Positions 55,125 to 64,000 are shown, numbered from the stretch's first letter. The stretch is DNA of 64,000 nt from Pseudomonadota bacterium (GCA_003577275.1 QEVO01000001.1:62001-126000), one strand, 5' to 3'. A program made the numbers and translations. Notes: generated by a model from the letters alone, not told the origin.

Positions 55125-55649
55125 ATGGGTCTCGATCTTATCGTTCATGCCGATGCCATGACGCCGCATCGCGGCGTGCTGTTGTGCGGCGCGGCCCCTT
55201 ATCCCTGCGCCTTGGGCGCGCGGGGGGTGACGCGCGGCAAGCGCGAGGGCGATCAGGCGACGCCTGTTGGCGCATATCCGCTGCGCCGCCTGTTCTATCG
55301 CCCGGACGTGTTTGCCATGCCGCCGGAAACCCGGCTGCCGGCGGTGGCGATCACGCCCGCCCTTGGCTGGTGCGACGATCCCGCTCATCCCGAGTATAAC
55401 CGCCTGGTGACGCTGCCCTTTGCCGCCGGCCACGAACGGCTGTGGCGGGACGACGCGCTTTATGACCTGGTGGTGGAGATCGGCTATAACGACGACCCGC
55501 CGCATCCCGGCTTGGGCAGCGCCATTTTCCTCCACATTGCGCGGCCGGATTTTTCCGGCACCCAAGGCTGCGTGGCGCTGCGCCGGGAGGATTTGGTGAC
55601 GGTGCTCGCCGCCCTGGAGCCCGGCAGCCGGCTGGTAGTGTCGCCGTAA
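55125..55649 (+). CDS. L,D-transpeptidase (YkuD) catalytic-domain protein
   Basis: This 174-aa protein has a YkuD-like core: GVTRGKREGDQATPVGAYPL, VEIGYNDDPP and the active site HIARPDFSGTQGCVALRRED with nucleophile C149. No signal peptide or membrane segment is visible, so secretion is unclear. The single-domain form resembles the YkuD/ErfK-like proteins of alphaproteobacteria often annotated as L,D-transpeptidase family. Such enzymes crosslink peptidoglycan or attach lipoproteins to it. It follows ribA after 54 bases. Confidence 0.85.
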   Translation: MGLDLIVHADAMTPHRGVLLCGAAPYPCALGARGVTRGKREGDQATPVGAYPLRRLFYRPDVFAMPPETRLPAVAITPALGWCDDPAHPEYNRLVTLPFAAGHERLWRDDALYDLVVEIGYNDDPPHPGLGSAIFLHIARPDFSGTQGCVALRREDLVTVLAALEPGSRLVVSP

Positions 55650-55677
55650 CATCAATTATTCAAATACCTTCCCGCAA

Positions 55678-55723
55678 TAAGTCAATTATATATTGACTTT
55701 TTATCAATACATATCACTATATT
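55678..55723 (+). promoter_or_regulatory. Promoter and AT-rich palindrome upstream of the Fic gene
   Basis: TTGACT (55693-55698) and TATATT (55718-55723) form a candidate sigma-70 promoter with a 19-base spacer (CTATAT one base earlier gives 18). The -35 box overlaps a palindrome AGTCAAT-N5-ATTGACT followed by T-rich sequence. That palindrome could be an operator or a weak terminator for the preceding gene. The predicted start falls at or just after the Fic ATG (55728), and no ribosome site is visible. Confidence 0.55.
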
Positions 55724-55727
55724 TGAT

Positions 55728-56897
55728 ATGATTTACCAAATTCCACGGCTAGGCGACGAAGATCGCCACGTGCTGGCCTTGATCGATGATCAGCGAAACC
55801 TGCTGAAGCACCATTTAGCGCAGGCCCCGCACCGTTGGCTGGGCTTTCTGCGCCGCAATACCTTTGCTCGTGCTTTGCAAGGGTCCAACAGCATCGAAGG
55901 GTACAACGCCACCTTGGACGAGGCGGCGGCCATTGTGGATGACGCGCGGCCTGAAACCGTAGCGGAGGAAACGGTCAAGGCGCTTATCGGTTACCGCACG
56001 GCCATGACTTATATTCTGCGACTGCACAACGACCCCTATTTTACCCTCAACACGCAATTCATCCGCTCGCTGCATTTTATGATGTTGAGCCATGACTTGA
56101 CGAAACTGCCGGGCCAATGGCGGCAAGGCCCCATTTATGTGGTGAACGAACCATCAAAAGAAGTGGTGTACGAAGGCCCGGATTATGCTCTCGTACCGGC
56201 ATTGGCGGATGAGTTGATGGCGCAATTGAACGATGGGCGCGCGCTTGATCTGCTGGTCAAAGGCGCGATGGCGCACTTGAACCTGACCATGATTCATCCC
56301 TTCAAGGACGGCAACGGTCGCATGGCGCGGGCGTTGCAGACCTTGGTCATTGCGCAGGATGGCATCTTATCGCCGGAGTTTTCCAGCATCGAGGAATGGC
56401 TGGGACGCAATACCCAGGATTATTACGCCATCCTGGCGGCGGTCGGTCAGGGCAAATGGAATCCGCACCATGATGCGCTGCCGTGGGTGCGGTTTTGCCT
56501 GAAGGCGCATTATCAGCAGGCGGCGACCCTTATTCGCCGCAACAATGAAATCGGCCAAGCCTGGCAACGGGCGCAGTCGCTTGTAACTCAACACCGTCTA
56601 CCGCAGCGAATGGAGCTGGCGCTGGTGGATGCCATCTTTGGTTTTCGCGTGCGCAGCAGCCGCTACAAAACGGAACATGATATTTCCGAATTTGTCGCCA
56701 GTCGCGATCTGAAAAAGCTTTGCGATCTGGGCTTTCTTGAGCCGGTAGGCGACAAGCGTGGCCGCTATTATGTGGCGGCTGAACCGCTGAAAACTATCCG
56801 CGCGGAGATCACCCGCAATCGTCCCAAAATTCCCGACCCTTATGACATCATCGCGACGGGCGGGCAGATGTCGTTGCCGGGGGTGGATCAAAGTTGA
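55728..56897 (+). CDS. Fic family protein (AMPylator-type, class II)
   Basis: This 389-aa protein has a canonical Fic motif HPFKDGNGRMAR (H190-R201), which usually transfers AMP from ATP to target hydroxyls. An inhibitory helix motif, S53-x3-E57-G58 (SNSIEG), precedes it, making it an autoinhibited class II Fic. The N-terminal Fic-N region (about 1-75) and a C-terminal winged helix (about 290-375, FVASRDLKKLCDLGFLEPVG) complete the common three-part layout. The target is unknown. Less GC-rich sequence and an isolated promoter suggest horizontal acquisition. It converges on yggS. Confidence 0.92.
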   Translation: MIYQIPRLGDEDRHVLALIDDQRNLLKHHLAQAPHRWLGFLRRNTFARALQGSNSIEGYNATLDEAAAIVDDARPETVAEETVKALIGYRTAMTYILRLHNDPYFTLNTQFIRSLHFMMLSHDLTKLPGQWRQGPIYVVNEPSKEVVYEGPDYALVPALADELMAQLNDGRALDLLVKGAMAHLNLTMIHPFKDGNGRMARALQTLVIAQDGILSPEFSSIEEWLGRNTQDYYAILAAVGQGKWNPHHDALPWVRFCLKAHYQQAATLIRRNNEIGQAWQRAQSLVTQHRLPQRMELALVDAIFGFRVRSSRYKTEHDISEFVASRDLKKLCDLGFLEPVGDKRGRYYVAAEPLKTIRAEITRNRPKIPDPYDIIATGGQMSLPGVDQS

Positions 56898-56911
56898 CGT
56901 CATGACGTCAA
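56894..56911. repeat. Palindrome TTGACGTCATGACGTCAA, copy 3 (between convergent genes)
   Basis: This is a perfect 18-bp palindrome whose 16-bp core (56895-56910) matches the two copies in tamB exactly. It overlaps the stop codon of the Fic gene and lies just before the end of the convergent yggS. Confidence 0.85.
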
Positions 56912-56915
56912 GCGA

Positions 56916-57602
56916 TCAGGCGCGGCCGCCGAAGATCGCCGAGCCGACGCGGATGTGGGTGGCGCCGAAGGCGATCGCTTTCTCAAAGTCGCCGCTCATG
57001 CCCATGCTCAAATTCTTCAAGCCGTTGCGGTCGGCGATTTTGCGCAAGAGCGCGAAATGCAGCGCCGGCTCCTCGTCCACCGGCGGGATGCACATCAGGC
57101 CGCGCACCGGCAAATGAAGCTCGTCGCGACAGAGACCAATGAAAGCGTCGGCGTCGGCCGGCAACACGCCGGCCTTTTGCGGCTCGGCCCCGGTGTTGAC
57201 CTGAATATAGCAATCGCAGGCCGCGCCGCGTTTGGCGAAGGCGTCGCTAAGCGCCCGGGCGAGCTTTTCCCGATCCACGGATTGGATCACATCGAACAGC
57301 GCCACCGCATCCTTGACCTTGTTGGTCTGCAACGGGCCGATCAAGTGCAGCTCGATGTCGGGATACTCCTGCTTGAGCGCCGGCCACTTGGCCATGGCTT
57401 CCTGCACGCGGTTCTCGCCGAACACGCGGTGGCCGGCCGTCAAGAGCGGGCGGATGGCGTCCGCGCCATGGGTTTTCGATACCGCCACCAGGGTCACGCC
57501 GTTGGCGGCGCGGCCGGCCTTGGCGGCCGCCTTGGCGATCATCCCTTTGACAGCGGCAAAGTTCGCCGCCACTGTGGCGGCGGCTGTTTGCACAAGGTCC
57601 AT
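56916..57602 (-). CDS. yggS: YggS/PLPBP family pyridoxal-phosphate homeostasis protein
   Basis: This protein is 228 aa from ATG 57602 (GAAGGA upstream); ATGs at 57614 and 57671 are alternatives. It contains the PLP lysine in TLVAVSKTHGADAIRPLL, then FGENRVQEAMAKW, IGPLQTNKVKDA and the phosphate loop SMGMSGDFEKAIAFGATHIRVGSAIFG (in parts). It is a single-domain TIM barrel that buffers PLP supply and affects amino acid balance. It is divergent from the thiE-like gene. Confidence 0.93.
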   Translation of the reverse strand: MDLVQTAAATVAANFAAVKGMIAKAAAKAGRAANGVTLVAVSKTHGADAIRPLLTAGHRVFGENRVQEAMAKWPALKQEYPDIELHLIGPLQTNKVKDAVALFDVIQSVDREKLARALSDAFAKRGAACDCYIQVNTGAEPQKAGVLPADADAFIGLCRDELHLPVRGLMCIPPVDEEPALHFALLRKIADRNGLKNLSMGMSGDFEKAIAFGATHIRVGSAIFGGRA

Positions 57603-57612
57603 TCCTTCACCC

Positions 57613-58230
57613 ATGAGCCGAACTGATTTTGACGCCCTGGTTTGTTTCGCCCAATCGTTGGCCCCGGTCAAGGTGCGTGGGCAGGATTTGCCCCGATTAT
57701 GGTTTTTTACCGATCGGGCGCGAATCGGCGATCCGGCGGCGGTGGCGCGGCGCTTGCCCCCTGGCAGCGGAGTTGTCTTGCGCGACTATGGCGCGCCCAA
57801 TCGCGACGCGCTGGCGCGGGAGATGGCAGCCGTTGCGGCCGACGGTGGTTTGATTTTTGTGGTCGGAGAAGATGCCGATTTAGCCAGAACCGTGGGGGCG
57901 GCCGGGGTGCATCTGCCGGAAAGAAGTCTGGCACGACTTAAATCCATCCGCGCCGGTTGGCCTAAGGCGTTGCTCACCACCTCGGCGCACAGCCGGGAGG
58001 CGCTCCTTCAAGCGCGCCGGGTCGGGGCGGACGCCGCGTTTATTTCCCCCATATTTTCCACCGCCAGCCACCCTGGCGCGTCCGCCCTGGGGGCCGACAA
58101 GCTGAAAACCCTGCTTGATCGCGCGCCGTTGCCGGTGATCGCGCTGGGCGGCATCGCCGGCAAAACGGTGGGTGCGCTCACTGGCCTGCCGCTCGCCGGC
58201 ATCGCCGCCATCGGCGCGCTCTCGCCTTAA
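57613..58230 (+). CDS. Thiamine phosphate synthase-like protein (ThiE/TenI)
   Basis: This protein is 205 aa from ATG 57613. Family features include [57 protein letters not shown] (in parts) and [12 protein letters not shown]. ThiE couples HMP-PP with thiazole phosphate. The substitution of some phosphate-binding residues and the absence of other thi genes leave TenI-like activity open. Its stop overlaps that of convergent cysNC. The start region overlaps that of divergent yggS. Confidence 0.82.
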   Translation: MSRTDFDALVCFAQSLAPVKVRGQDLPRLWFFTDRARIGDPAAVARRLPPGSGVVLRDYGAPNRDALAREMAAVAADGGLIFVVGEDADLARTVGAAGVHLPERSLARLKSIRAGWPKALLTTSAHSREALLQARRVGADAAFISPIFSTASHPGASALGADKLKTLLDRAPLPVIALGGIAGKTVGALTGLPLAGIAAIGALSP

Positions 58231-60101
58231 ACGACGCTGCTGGCTTCCAGGTAATCGAGGATGCGCGCCGCGGCGGCCTCGGCCCCGGTGTGGTGCGAGT
58301 GCACGGTGATCTCGGCCTGCTCCGGCGGCTCGTAGGGGCTGTCGATGCCGGTGAAGTTCTTGATCTTGCCCTCTTTGGCGCGGGCGTAGAGGCCCTTGGG
58401 ATCGCGCCGCATGCACTCCTCGATCGGGGTGTCGACGAAGATCTCGATGAATTCGCCCTCGGCCATCAGCTCGCGCACCATGCGCCGCTCGGCGCGGAAC
58501 GGCGAGATGAAGGAACACAGCACCACGACGCCGGCGTCGGTGAACAATTTCGCCACTTCGCCGACGCGGCGGATGTTCTCCACCCGGTCGGCGTCGGTAA
58601 AGCCCAAATCACGGTTCAGCCCGTGACGCAGGTTGTCGCCGTCGAGCATGTAGGTGTGGATGCCGCGTGCGTTCAATTTCTGCTCGATGATGTTGGCGAT
58701 GGTCGACTTGCCGGAGCCCGACAGGCCGGTAAACCACAACACCGCCGGTTTGTGGCCCTTGATGCGGCTGCGCGCCGCCTTGTTGACCGACAGATCCTGA
58801 CGGTGCACGTTGGTGGCGCGCCGCAGTCCAAAGTCGATCATGCCGGCGCCGACGGTGGCGTTGGTGAAGCGGTCGATCAGGATGAAGGCGCCGGTGTCGC
58901 GGTTGTCGACGTAAGGGTCGATCGCCACTGCGGTTGCCGTCGATACGTTGCAAAAGCCGATCTCGTTCAACTCCAGCGTCTTGCCGGCCAGATGCTGCAG
59001 CGTGTTGACGTCGACCTTGTGTTTTAAAGCCGTGATGCGCGCCGGCACATAGCGGCAGCCGATGCGCATCAGATATTGCCGCTCCGGCAGCATCGCCTCG
59101 TCGGCCATCCACAGCACATGGGCGGCGAACTGGTCGGTCACTTCCGGCCGCTCGGTGGATAGCGTGATCACATCGCCGCGGGCGATGTCGATCTCATCTT
59201 CAAGGGTCAGCGTCACCGCTTCGCCGGCCCGCGCCTCTGCTAAATCGCCGTCGTAGGTGACGATGCGCTTGACCCGGCTTTCCTTGGCGGAGGAGGCCAC
59301 CACCACTTTATCGCCGGGGCGCACCGCGCCGGAGACGAGGGTGCCGGAAAAGCCGCGAAAATCGAGATTGGGACGATTGACCCATTGCACCGGAAAGCGC
59401 AACGGCTTGGCCGCCAGATCAGTGTCCACATCGACGCTTTCCAGCCAGTCAAGCAACGTCGGGCCGTCATACCACGCCATGTTGGCCGAGCGGACGGTGA
59501 CGTTGTCGCCATAGCGCGCCGAGATCGGAATGGGGGTGATCGAAGCAAAGCCCAGCGCCGCGGCGAAGGCGAGGTAATCCTCGACGATGCGCTCGAACAC
59601 CTGGCTCGAATGGCCCATCAGGTCGATCTTGTTGACCGCCACCACCACATGGCGAATGCCGAGGAGCGCGCAGATGTAGCTGTGGCGCTTGGTTTGGGTG
59701 AGCACGCCCTTGCGGGCGTCGATCAGGATCACGGCGGCGTCGGAATTGGACGCGCCAGTGGCCATGTTGCGGGTGTACTGTTCATGTCCCGGCGTGTCGG
59801 CGACGATGAACGAGCGCTTATCGGTGGTAAAGAAGCGATAGGCGACATCGATGGTGATGCCCTGCTCGCGCTCGGCCTCCAGCCCGTCCACCAAGAGCGC
59901 GAAATCAATCTCCTCGCCGGTGGTGCCATGCTTTTTGGAATCTTTTTCCAAGGTCGCCAACTGGTCGTCAAAGATCAGTTTGGTGTCATACAAGAGACGG
60001 CCGATCAGCGTCGACTTGCCGTCGTCCACCGAACCGCAGGTGAGAAAGCGCAGCAAACTTTTGCTGCTGGCGTTGGGTATTTCTTGTGTAGCGGCGCGCA
60101 T
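58227..60101 (-). CDS. cysNC: Bifunctional sulfate adenylyltransferase subunit 1 / APS kinase
   Basis: This 624-aa fusion activates sulfate. CysN (about 15-440) is an EF-Tu-like GTPase with P-loop GSVDDGKST (23-31), [12 protein letters not shown] and NKIDLMG. CysC (about 450-624) has the kinase P-loop [19 protein letters not shown] and [17 protein letters not shown]. Together with CysD it makes APS from ATP and sulfate, then phosphorylates it to PAPS. It starts directly after the cysD stop without spacer, in an operon. Confidence 0.97.
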   Translation of the reverse strand: MRAATQEIPNASSKSLLRFLTCGSVDDGKSTLIGRLLYDTKLIFDDQLATLEKDSKKHGTTGEEIDFALLVDGLEAEREQGITIDVAYRFFTTDKRSFIVADTPGHEQYTRNMATGASNSDAAVILIDARKGVLTQTKRHSYICALLGIRHVVVAVNKIDLMGHSSQVFERIVEDYLAFAAALGFASITPIPISARYGDNVTVRSANMAWYDGPTLLDWLESVDVDTDLAAKPLRFPVQWVNRPNLDFRGFSGTLVSGAVRPGDKVVVASSAKESRVKRIVTYDGDLAEARAGEAVTLTLEDEIDIARGDVITLSTERPEVTDQFAAHVLWMADEAMLPERQYLMRIGCRYVPARITALKHKVDVNTLQHLAGKTLELNEIGFCNVSTATAVAIDPYVDNRDTGAFILIDRFTNATVGAGMIDFGLRRATNVHRQDLSVNKAARSRIKGHKPAVLWFTGLSGSGKSTIANIIEQKLNARGIHTYMLDGDNLRHGLNRDLGFTDADRVENIRRVGEVAKLFTDAGVVVLCSFISPFRAERRMVRELMAEGEFIEIFVDTPIEECMRRDPKGLYARAKEGKIKNFTGIDSPYEPPEQAEITVHSHHTGAEAAAARILDYLEASSVV

Positions 60102-61049
60102 TTAGAAATAGCCCTCGCGTTTTTTCTTTTCCATGGAGGCGGCCTCGTCGGTGTCGATCAGGCGGCCCTGACGTTCCGAGGTGCGGCTGGCGCGCATTTC
60201 GGCGATGATATCGTCCAGCGTTTCGGCATTCGATTCGATGGCGGCGCTCAACGGATAGCAGCCCAGCGAGCGGAAACGCACTTTGCGGATCTCCTCCGCC
60301 TCGCCGGGCAGCAGCGGCAGACGGTCATCGTCGCGCATGATGAGAAGGCCGCCGCGATTGACCACCGGCCGCGGCGCGGCGAAATAAAGCGGCACGACGG
60401 GGATGTTTTCGGCGCGGGTGTATTCCCAGATGTCGAGCTCGGTCCAGTTCGATAGCGGAAAGACGCGGATGCTCTCGCCCTGGCGGATCTTGGTGTTATA
60501 GAGCCGCCATAATTCAGGGCGCTGGTTGCGCGGATCCCACACGTGGCCGGCGGCGCGGAAGGAGAAAACGCGCTCCTTGGCCCGGGATTTTTCCTCGTCC
60601 CGGCGCGCGCCGCCGAAGGCGGCGTCAAAGCCGAAGGTATCGAGCGCCTTTTTCAAGGCCTCGGTCTTCATCACCTGGGTATGTAAGGAGGAACCCGACG
60701 CGATGGGGTTGACGCCCCGCGCCAGTCCTTCCTCATTGACATAAACCAGGAGCTTTACGCCATACCGCTCGGCGATCTGGTCGCGATGGCGGATCATGTC
60801 GCGAAACTTCCAGGTGGTATCCACGTGGAGGAGTGGGAACGGCAGCTTCGACGGATAGAACGCCTTGGCCGCCAGATGCAGCATAACGCCGGAATCCTTG
60901 CCGATGGAATAGAGCATGACGGGATGGGCGAACTCCGCCGCCACCTCGCGGATGATGGCGATGGATTCGGCCTCCAGGCGGCGCAGATGCGCTGATAAAG
61001 GCGATGGCCGCGCCGCCGCCGAAGGTTGTTCCAGCGCTGTCTTGGTCAT
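60102..61049 (-). CDS. cysD: Sulfate adenylyltransferase subunit 2
   Basis: This 315-aa ATP-sulfurylase catalytic subunit has the PP-loop motif [15 protein letters not shown], the [15 protein letters not shown] region and the family-specific [20 protein letters not shown]. It ends with KKREGYF. It forms a complex with CysN. It is the first gene of the cysD-cysNC operon, whose AT-rich upstream region carries a promoter. Confidence 0.97.
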   Translation of the reverse strand: MTKTALEQPSAAARPSPLSAHLRRLEAESIAIIREVAAEFAHPVMLYSIGKDSGVMLHLAAKAFYPSKLPFPLLHVDTTWKFRDMIRHRDQIAERYGVKLLVYVNEEGLARGVNPIASGSSLHTQVMKTEALKKALDTFGFDAAFGGARRDEEKSRAKERVFSFRAAGHVWDPRNQRPELWRLYNTKIRQGESIRVFPLSNWTELDIWEYTRAENIPVVPLYFAAPRPVVNRGGLLIMRDDDRLPLLPGEAEEIRKVRFRSLGCYPLSAAIESNAETLDDIIAEMRASRTSERQGRLIDTDEAASMEKKKREGYF

Positions 61050-61087
61050 GCTTTGTGCCTTGCTCCTGCCTGGGGATAACGCGGCCC

Positions 61088-61150
61088 AATAAATCAGGCA
61101 ATCCTTAAGAAAGTCAAGTAATTTACGAAAAATAAATGTAACTTATTTTT
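61088..61150 (-). promoter_or_regulatory. cysD promoter and AT-rich inverted repeat
   Basis: On the minus strand TTGACT (61117-61112) and TTTATT (61093-61088) are 18 bases apart. Just upstream, AAAAATAA / TTATTTTT (61128-61150) forms a perfect 8-bp inverted repeat, a possible regulator site or weak terminator of the neighbouring gene. Confidence 0.5.
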
Positions 61151-61212
61151 ATTTACTTTATAAACATGTTAAATATGACGCGACAATAGACGGTCGTCGT
61201 CCGATCAAGAAT

Positions 61213-62073
61213 TTAGAAATTCAGCTTGGTGTCCAGGGAGAAGACGTGCTCTTGGCTTGCGTCCTGCAGGCTGGGGAACAGTGGGTTGGAATAGTCGAAG
61301 TACTTGAAGCGGCCGGAAAAAGTCAGCCCCGGCCAAAATTTGTAGCCGGCGCCGACCTCAACCACGTTCATCGAGCGGTCGCCCAGGAGCCCGAGCGCCA
61401 ACGGATTGCCGTCGCCGCGATAGTTGCCGACCTGGATGTTGGTAAACCAGCTGCGGCCATAATAGCCAAAGCCAAGATCAACGCCCTGCAGGCTCAAATC
61501 GAAGCTATCCTCCTGGCGGCTCAAGGCCGCGCCCAGGGCGAACCCGGCATAGGCGACGTTGAGGCCGACATTGTAGTTCTGGCGGCCGCCATCCATCGCC
61601 ACCGGCACGTGCTGCCAGCGCCCGCCCAAGCCCGGCGCCTGCACCATGACCTCGGTGGTCAGCCACACCCCGGAATGCTCCAGCCCGCTGCGGCCGGCCG
61701 CCGATAAAGGATATCCCACCTGAAAGCCTGTCCGCGCCCGCGCGCCTGAGGCGGCGCCGGCGGGATGGATGCCAGGCGCCGATAACCCCACGGCATCGAC
61801 TTCCACCAGGAACAGCGAGGAGGGCTTGATCTGGGCCAGGCGGTCTTCCAGGCTCAAGGCCGGGGCGGTTTCGGCAAACAGCGGCGGCAGCGGCACCCTG
61901 GCCTTGGCCGCCGCCGGGGTCGTCGCGGGCGCCGTCCCGCCTTCCAGATAGATGAATTTCTTGGCCGCCGGCTTGGCGGTCTTGGCCTGCTCGCCGGCGG
62001 ACGCGGCAAACGCCAGCGCCCCGGCCAGTGCCGTCGCCGTCAAAACCTTAACTATGGCGCCACAAAAAGACAC
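61213..62073 (-). CDS. Predicted outer-membrane-associated protein of unknown function
   Basis: This 286-aa protein has an N-terminal signal peptide (about 1-26, ending AFAASAGE). A Pro/Ala-rich linker follows, then from about residue 85 alternating beta-type segments with many Gly, Tyr and Phe (QNYNVGLNVAYAGFALG, VDLGFGYYGRSWFTNIQVG). The C-terminal Phe (SLDTKLNF) is the outer-membrane beta-barrel insertion signal. I do not recognise a family. The barrel portion is small, perhaps eight to ten strands. It lies upstream of cysD on the same strand but is separated by an AT-rich promoter region. Confidence 0.68.
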   Translation of the reverse strand: MSFCGAIVKVLTATALAGALAFAASAGEQAKTAKPAAKKFIYLEGGTAPATTPAAAKARVPLPPLFAETAPALSLEDRLAQIKPSSLFLVEVDAVGLSAPGIHPAGAASGARARTGFQVGYPLSAAGRSGLEHSGVWLTTEVMVQAPGLGGRWQHVPVAMDGGRQNYNVGLNVAYAGFALGAALSRQEDSFDLSLQGVDLGFGYYGRSWFTNIQVGNYRGDGNPLALGLLGDRSMNVVEVGAGYKFWPGLTFSGRFKYFDYSNPLFPSLQDASQEHVFSLDTKLNF

Positions 62074-62286
62074 CGGCGCTCCTCCCGAGCGATGATCACG
62101 GCCTGCTCAGTCACCAGGGCAAAACCCCGTCCCGGCAGCCGATTGAACTTCTTCTCCCTTATTTAGTCCCGCTTTGCCGCACCGGCAAGGGCAGGTAAGG
62201 GTGATTCGTTAAATTTGAAGGATAGAGTAGCATAATTTCACAATTTTTGCATCTGACTGGGATCAAGGGTAGCGTCTCCCTTTGTC

Positions 62287-62401
62287 GGCTCGCCCTTCGA
62301 CAAGCTCAGGGCGAACGGGGGTTTTTAAGCCGTTCGTGGCGAGCCTGCCTGCGGGGCCAAAGCGCCCCTGCGGCGCGGCGTGCCTGTCGAACCATGAACG
62401 G
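62287..62401. repeat. Composite dispersed repeat (CCCTTCGACAAGCTCAGGGC family)
   Basis: The left part CGCCCTTCGACAAGCTCAGG plus GCGAACGG is a common proteobacterial intergenic repeat. Its expected partner (CCGTTCGTGGCGAGCCTG, then TGTCGAACCATGAACGG) is split by about 35 bases rich in CCTGCGG. Thus one repeat seems inserted in another. The rest of 62074-62544 holds no gene that I can support. Confidence 0.7.
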
Positions 62402-62544
62402 CTCATACTTGAGACACTACCGGATCAAGGAAGGGCACGGATCAACAGAACCGCTTCCCTCCAATCCCGATCCGCACTAAAACTGATGCGGCCGAAGCGA
62501 CGGGTGAGTCGGCTTCTTTCCGGATCTAGCCGAGGGTGATTGGG

Positions 62545-63003
62545 GTGAAAGACAGGATTTCTACGACTACGGCGCTGATGATGGCGGCGCTATTAGCGTT
62601 GACGCTGGCGGGATGCGGCAAGGACCGCGAGAAGGTGCTGCGCGAGCGCACGCTGGCTTCGGAAACCATATCCTCCATCGGGGTCAACGCCTATTTATGG
62701 CGAGCCGCCCTCAACACTCTGGACTTCCTGCCCATGGCGCAGGTCGATTCCGCCGGCGGGGTGATCATCAGCGACTGGTACGTCAACCCCAGCGATCCCC
62801 AGGAGCGGGCCAAGGTCACGGTCTATATCGTCGACAAGTCCCTGCGCGCCGACGCCGTGAAGGTCAATGTCTTCAAGCAGGTGCTGAAAAACGGCGAATG
62901 GGCCGACAGCGCCGCCGGCCTGGACTCCGAAAAGACCATCGCCGACGCCATCCTGATCGAAGCCCGCCGGCTGCGCCTGGCCCAGGTTTCGAAAGAAGAC
63001 TGA
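62545..63003 (+). CDS. DUF3576 lipoprotein upstream of leuS
   Basis: This protein is 152 aa from GTG 62545 (GAGGG upstream; a GTG at 62536 is possible). It has a lipoprotein signal, with the lipobox in LALTLAGC and the modified Cys near residue 24. The mature part contains SSIGVNAYLWRAALNTLDFL and SDWYVNPSDPQERAKVTVYI, typical of DUF3576. The gene precedes leuS in many alphaproteobacteria, near the position of the LPS-assembly gene lptE in other groups. Its function is not established. Confidence 0.87.
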   Translation: MKDRISTTTALMMAALLALTLAGCGKDREKVLRERTLASETISSIGVNAYLWRAALNTLDFLPMAQVDSAGGVIISDWYVNPSDPQERAKVTVYIVDKSLRADAVKVNVFKQVLKNGEWADSAAGLDSEKTIADAILIEARRLRLAQVSKED

Positions 63004-63065
63004 GCCGAGCGCGTCTCGTCTCCAATTAACGACGTCAAAGAATCCGCCGCGCCAGGTTTTGCACC

Positions 63066-64000
63066 ATGACTCGCTATAACGCTCGCGCCACTGAAATAAA
63101 ATGGCAAAAAATTTGGCAGCAGCGAAATTCATTCGCCACGCCGGCCGATCGCACGCGGCCGAAATATTACGTCCTGGAAATGTTTCCCTATCCTTCGGGC
63201 CGCATCCACATGGGGCATGTGCGCAACTACGCCATGGGCGACGTGGTGGCGCGCTTTCGCCGCGCCCAGGGCTATAACGTGCTCCATCCCATGGGCTGGG
63301 ACGCCTTCGGCATGCCAGCGGAAAACGCCGCCTTCGAGAACAAGACCCACCCGGCGCGCTGGACCTATCAGAACATCGACAACATGCGCCGGCAGTTGCA
63401 GGACTTAGGCCTGGCCTTGGATTGGAGCCGCGAATTCGCCACCTGCGATCCCACCTACTATCGCCACGAGCAGGCGATGTTCCTGGATTTCATGGACGCC
63501 GGACTGGTCTACCGCAAGGAATCCTGGGTCAACTGGGATCCGGTGGACATGACCGTGCTCGCCAACGAGCAGGTGATCGATGGCCGCGGTTGGCGCTCCG
63601 GCGCGCTGGTTGAGCGGCGCAAGTTGTCGCAGTGGTTTTTAAAAATCACCGCTTACGCCGAAGAGTTGTTGTCCGCCCTTGATACCTTGGAGCGCTGGCC
63701 GCCCAAGGTGCGGCTGATGCAGGAAAACTGGATCGGCCGTTCGGAAGGGGCGCGGCTCTTCTTCGATCTGAAAGCCGCGCCGGCGGGGTGCGAGCAGTTG
63801 GAAATCTACACCACCCGTCCCGACACCATCTTCGGCGCCAGCTTTTGCGCCATCGCCGCCGATCATCCGCTGGCCGCCGCGCTGGCGGCCCATGATCCGA
63901 AGCTGGCGGCGTTCATCGCCGAGTGCCGCCAGACCGGCACCAGCGAGGAAGCGCTGGAGAAGGCGGAAAAGCGGGGGCTACGCACCACGGTTGAAGCCGT
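63066..64000 (+). CDS. leuS: Leucyl-tRNA synthetase, 5' part
   Basis: The frame is open from ATG 63066 to the window edge (311 codons). It begins [18 protein letters not shown] and contains [20 protein letters not shown], with the class I HIGH motif at 48-51 (HMGH). [17 protein letters not shown] and the editing-domain entry [14 protein letters not shown] follow. The KMSKS motif is beyond the window. It charges tRNA-Leu. The DUF3576 gene lies 62 bases upstream and is probably co-transcribed. Confidence 0.98.
   Translation, partial: MTRYNARATEIKWQKIWQQRNSFATPADRTRPKYYVLEMFPYPSGRIHMGHVRNYAMGDVVARFRRAQGYNVLHPMGWDAFGMPAENAAFENKTHPARWTYQNIDNMRRQLQDLGLALDWSREFATCDPTYYRHEQAMFLDFMDAGLVYRKESWVNWDPVDMTVLANEQVIDGRGWRSGALVERRKLSQWFLKITAYAEELLSALDTLERWPPKVRLMQENWIGRSEGARLFFDLKAAPAGCEQLEIYTTRPDTIFGASFCAIAADHPLAAALAAHDPKLAAFIAECRQTGTSEEALEKAEKRGLRTTVEA

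Noticed and set aside
1..64000. CRISPR arrays, integrases, transposases or rRNA
   Set aside because: No spaced direct-repeat array, no recombinase or transposase protein and no rRNA segment is visible anywhere in the window.

Overview
The window is a GC-rich chromosomal segment of an alphaproteobacterium, most likely close to Rhodospirillales. Supporting evidence is a large NAD-dependent glutamate dehydrogenase (about 1600 aa), a small SdhAF4-type protein, a fused CysN/CysC, a DUF3576 lipoprotein directly upstream of leuS, a thioredoxin-TPR / LON-domain / Trm112 cluster, and a RibA with a decayed RibB domain at its N-terminus. Most of the window is dense housekeeping sequence. No transposase, prophage, rRNA or CRISPR array is visible.

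Layout. 1-1.1 kb: a moderately AT-rich two-gene unit, a 248-aa protein of unknown family translationally coupled to a PIN-domain ribonuclease cut by the window edge. 1.2-8.2 kb: patatin-like phospholipase, flavin reductase, SixA phosphatase, sterol-desaturase-like hydroxylase, a 54-aa SdhAF4 homologue, HtpX and RsmB. 8.3-16.6 kb: rpe, purH, gdhB and an orphan PAS protein. 16.9-27.3 kb: an RND efflux pair followed by tamA-tamB. 27.3-31.1 kb: Pit phosphate transporter, tandem universal stress protein and NhaA.

31.1-35.0 kb is the most coherent regulatory block. It holds a truncated haemoglobin, a PAS-linked class III adenylate cyclase with ATP-type specificity residues, a CRP-type regulator, a near-consensus CRP operator (TGTGA-N6-TCACG), and a divergent AurF-like di-iron protein followed by an OsmC-family protein. 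It reads as a self-contained haem-to-cAMP-to-CRP-to-redox-protein circuit. 35.07-37.16 kb is a sharply AT-rich foreign island holding a SAMHD1/YwfO-type HD phosphohydrolase and a small YwgA-like protein, preceded by a short in-frame hydrophobic leader interrupted by TGA. Together these are the best candidates for an undescribed module, possibly for nucleotide-based defence.

37.5-43.8 kb: GFA and DUF1203 proteins, an FCD-type GntR regulator with a clear palindromic operator controlling a DUF2182-DUF1326 membrane unit, AcuI, tRNA-Gly(GCC), Ada, and a prolyl-tRNA deacylase. 43.9-55.6 kb: CnoX-like thioredoxin, LON-domain protein, Trm112, UbiH family, Amt, DapC, FtsK, LolA, an OmpR-type response regulator, RibA and an L,D-transpeptidase-like protein. 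55.7-64 kb: Fic protein (apparently leaderless mRNA), YggS, ThiE-like protein, CysD-CysNC, an orphan outer-membrane-like protein, the DUF3576 lipoprotein and the start of leuS.

Non-coding structure includes three exact copies of a 16-bp palindrome (one contains the tamB start codon), a possible MITE, two dispersed palindromic repeats, and two candidate structured RNAs (upstream of amt and downstream of lolA), each ending in a strong intrinsic terminator.
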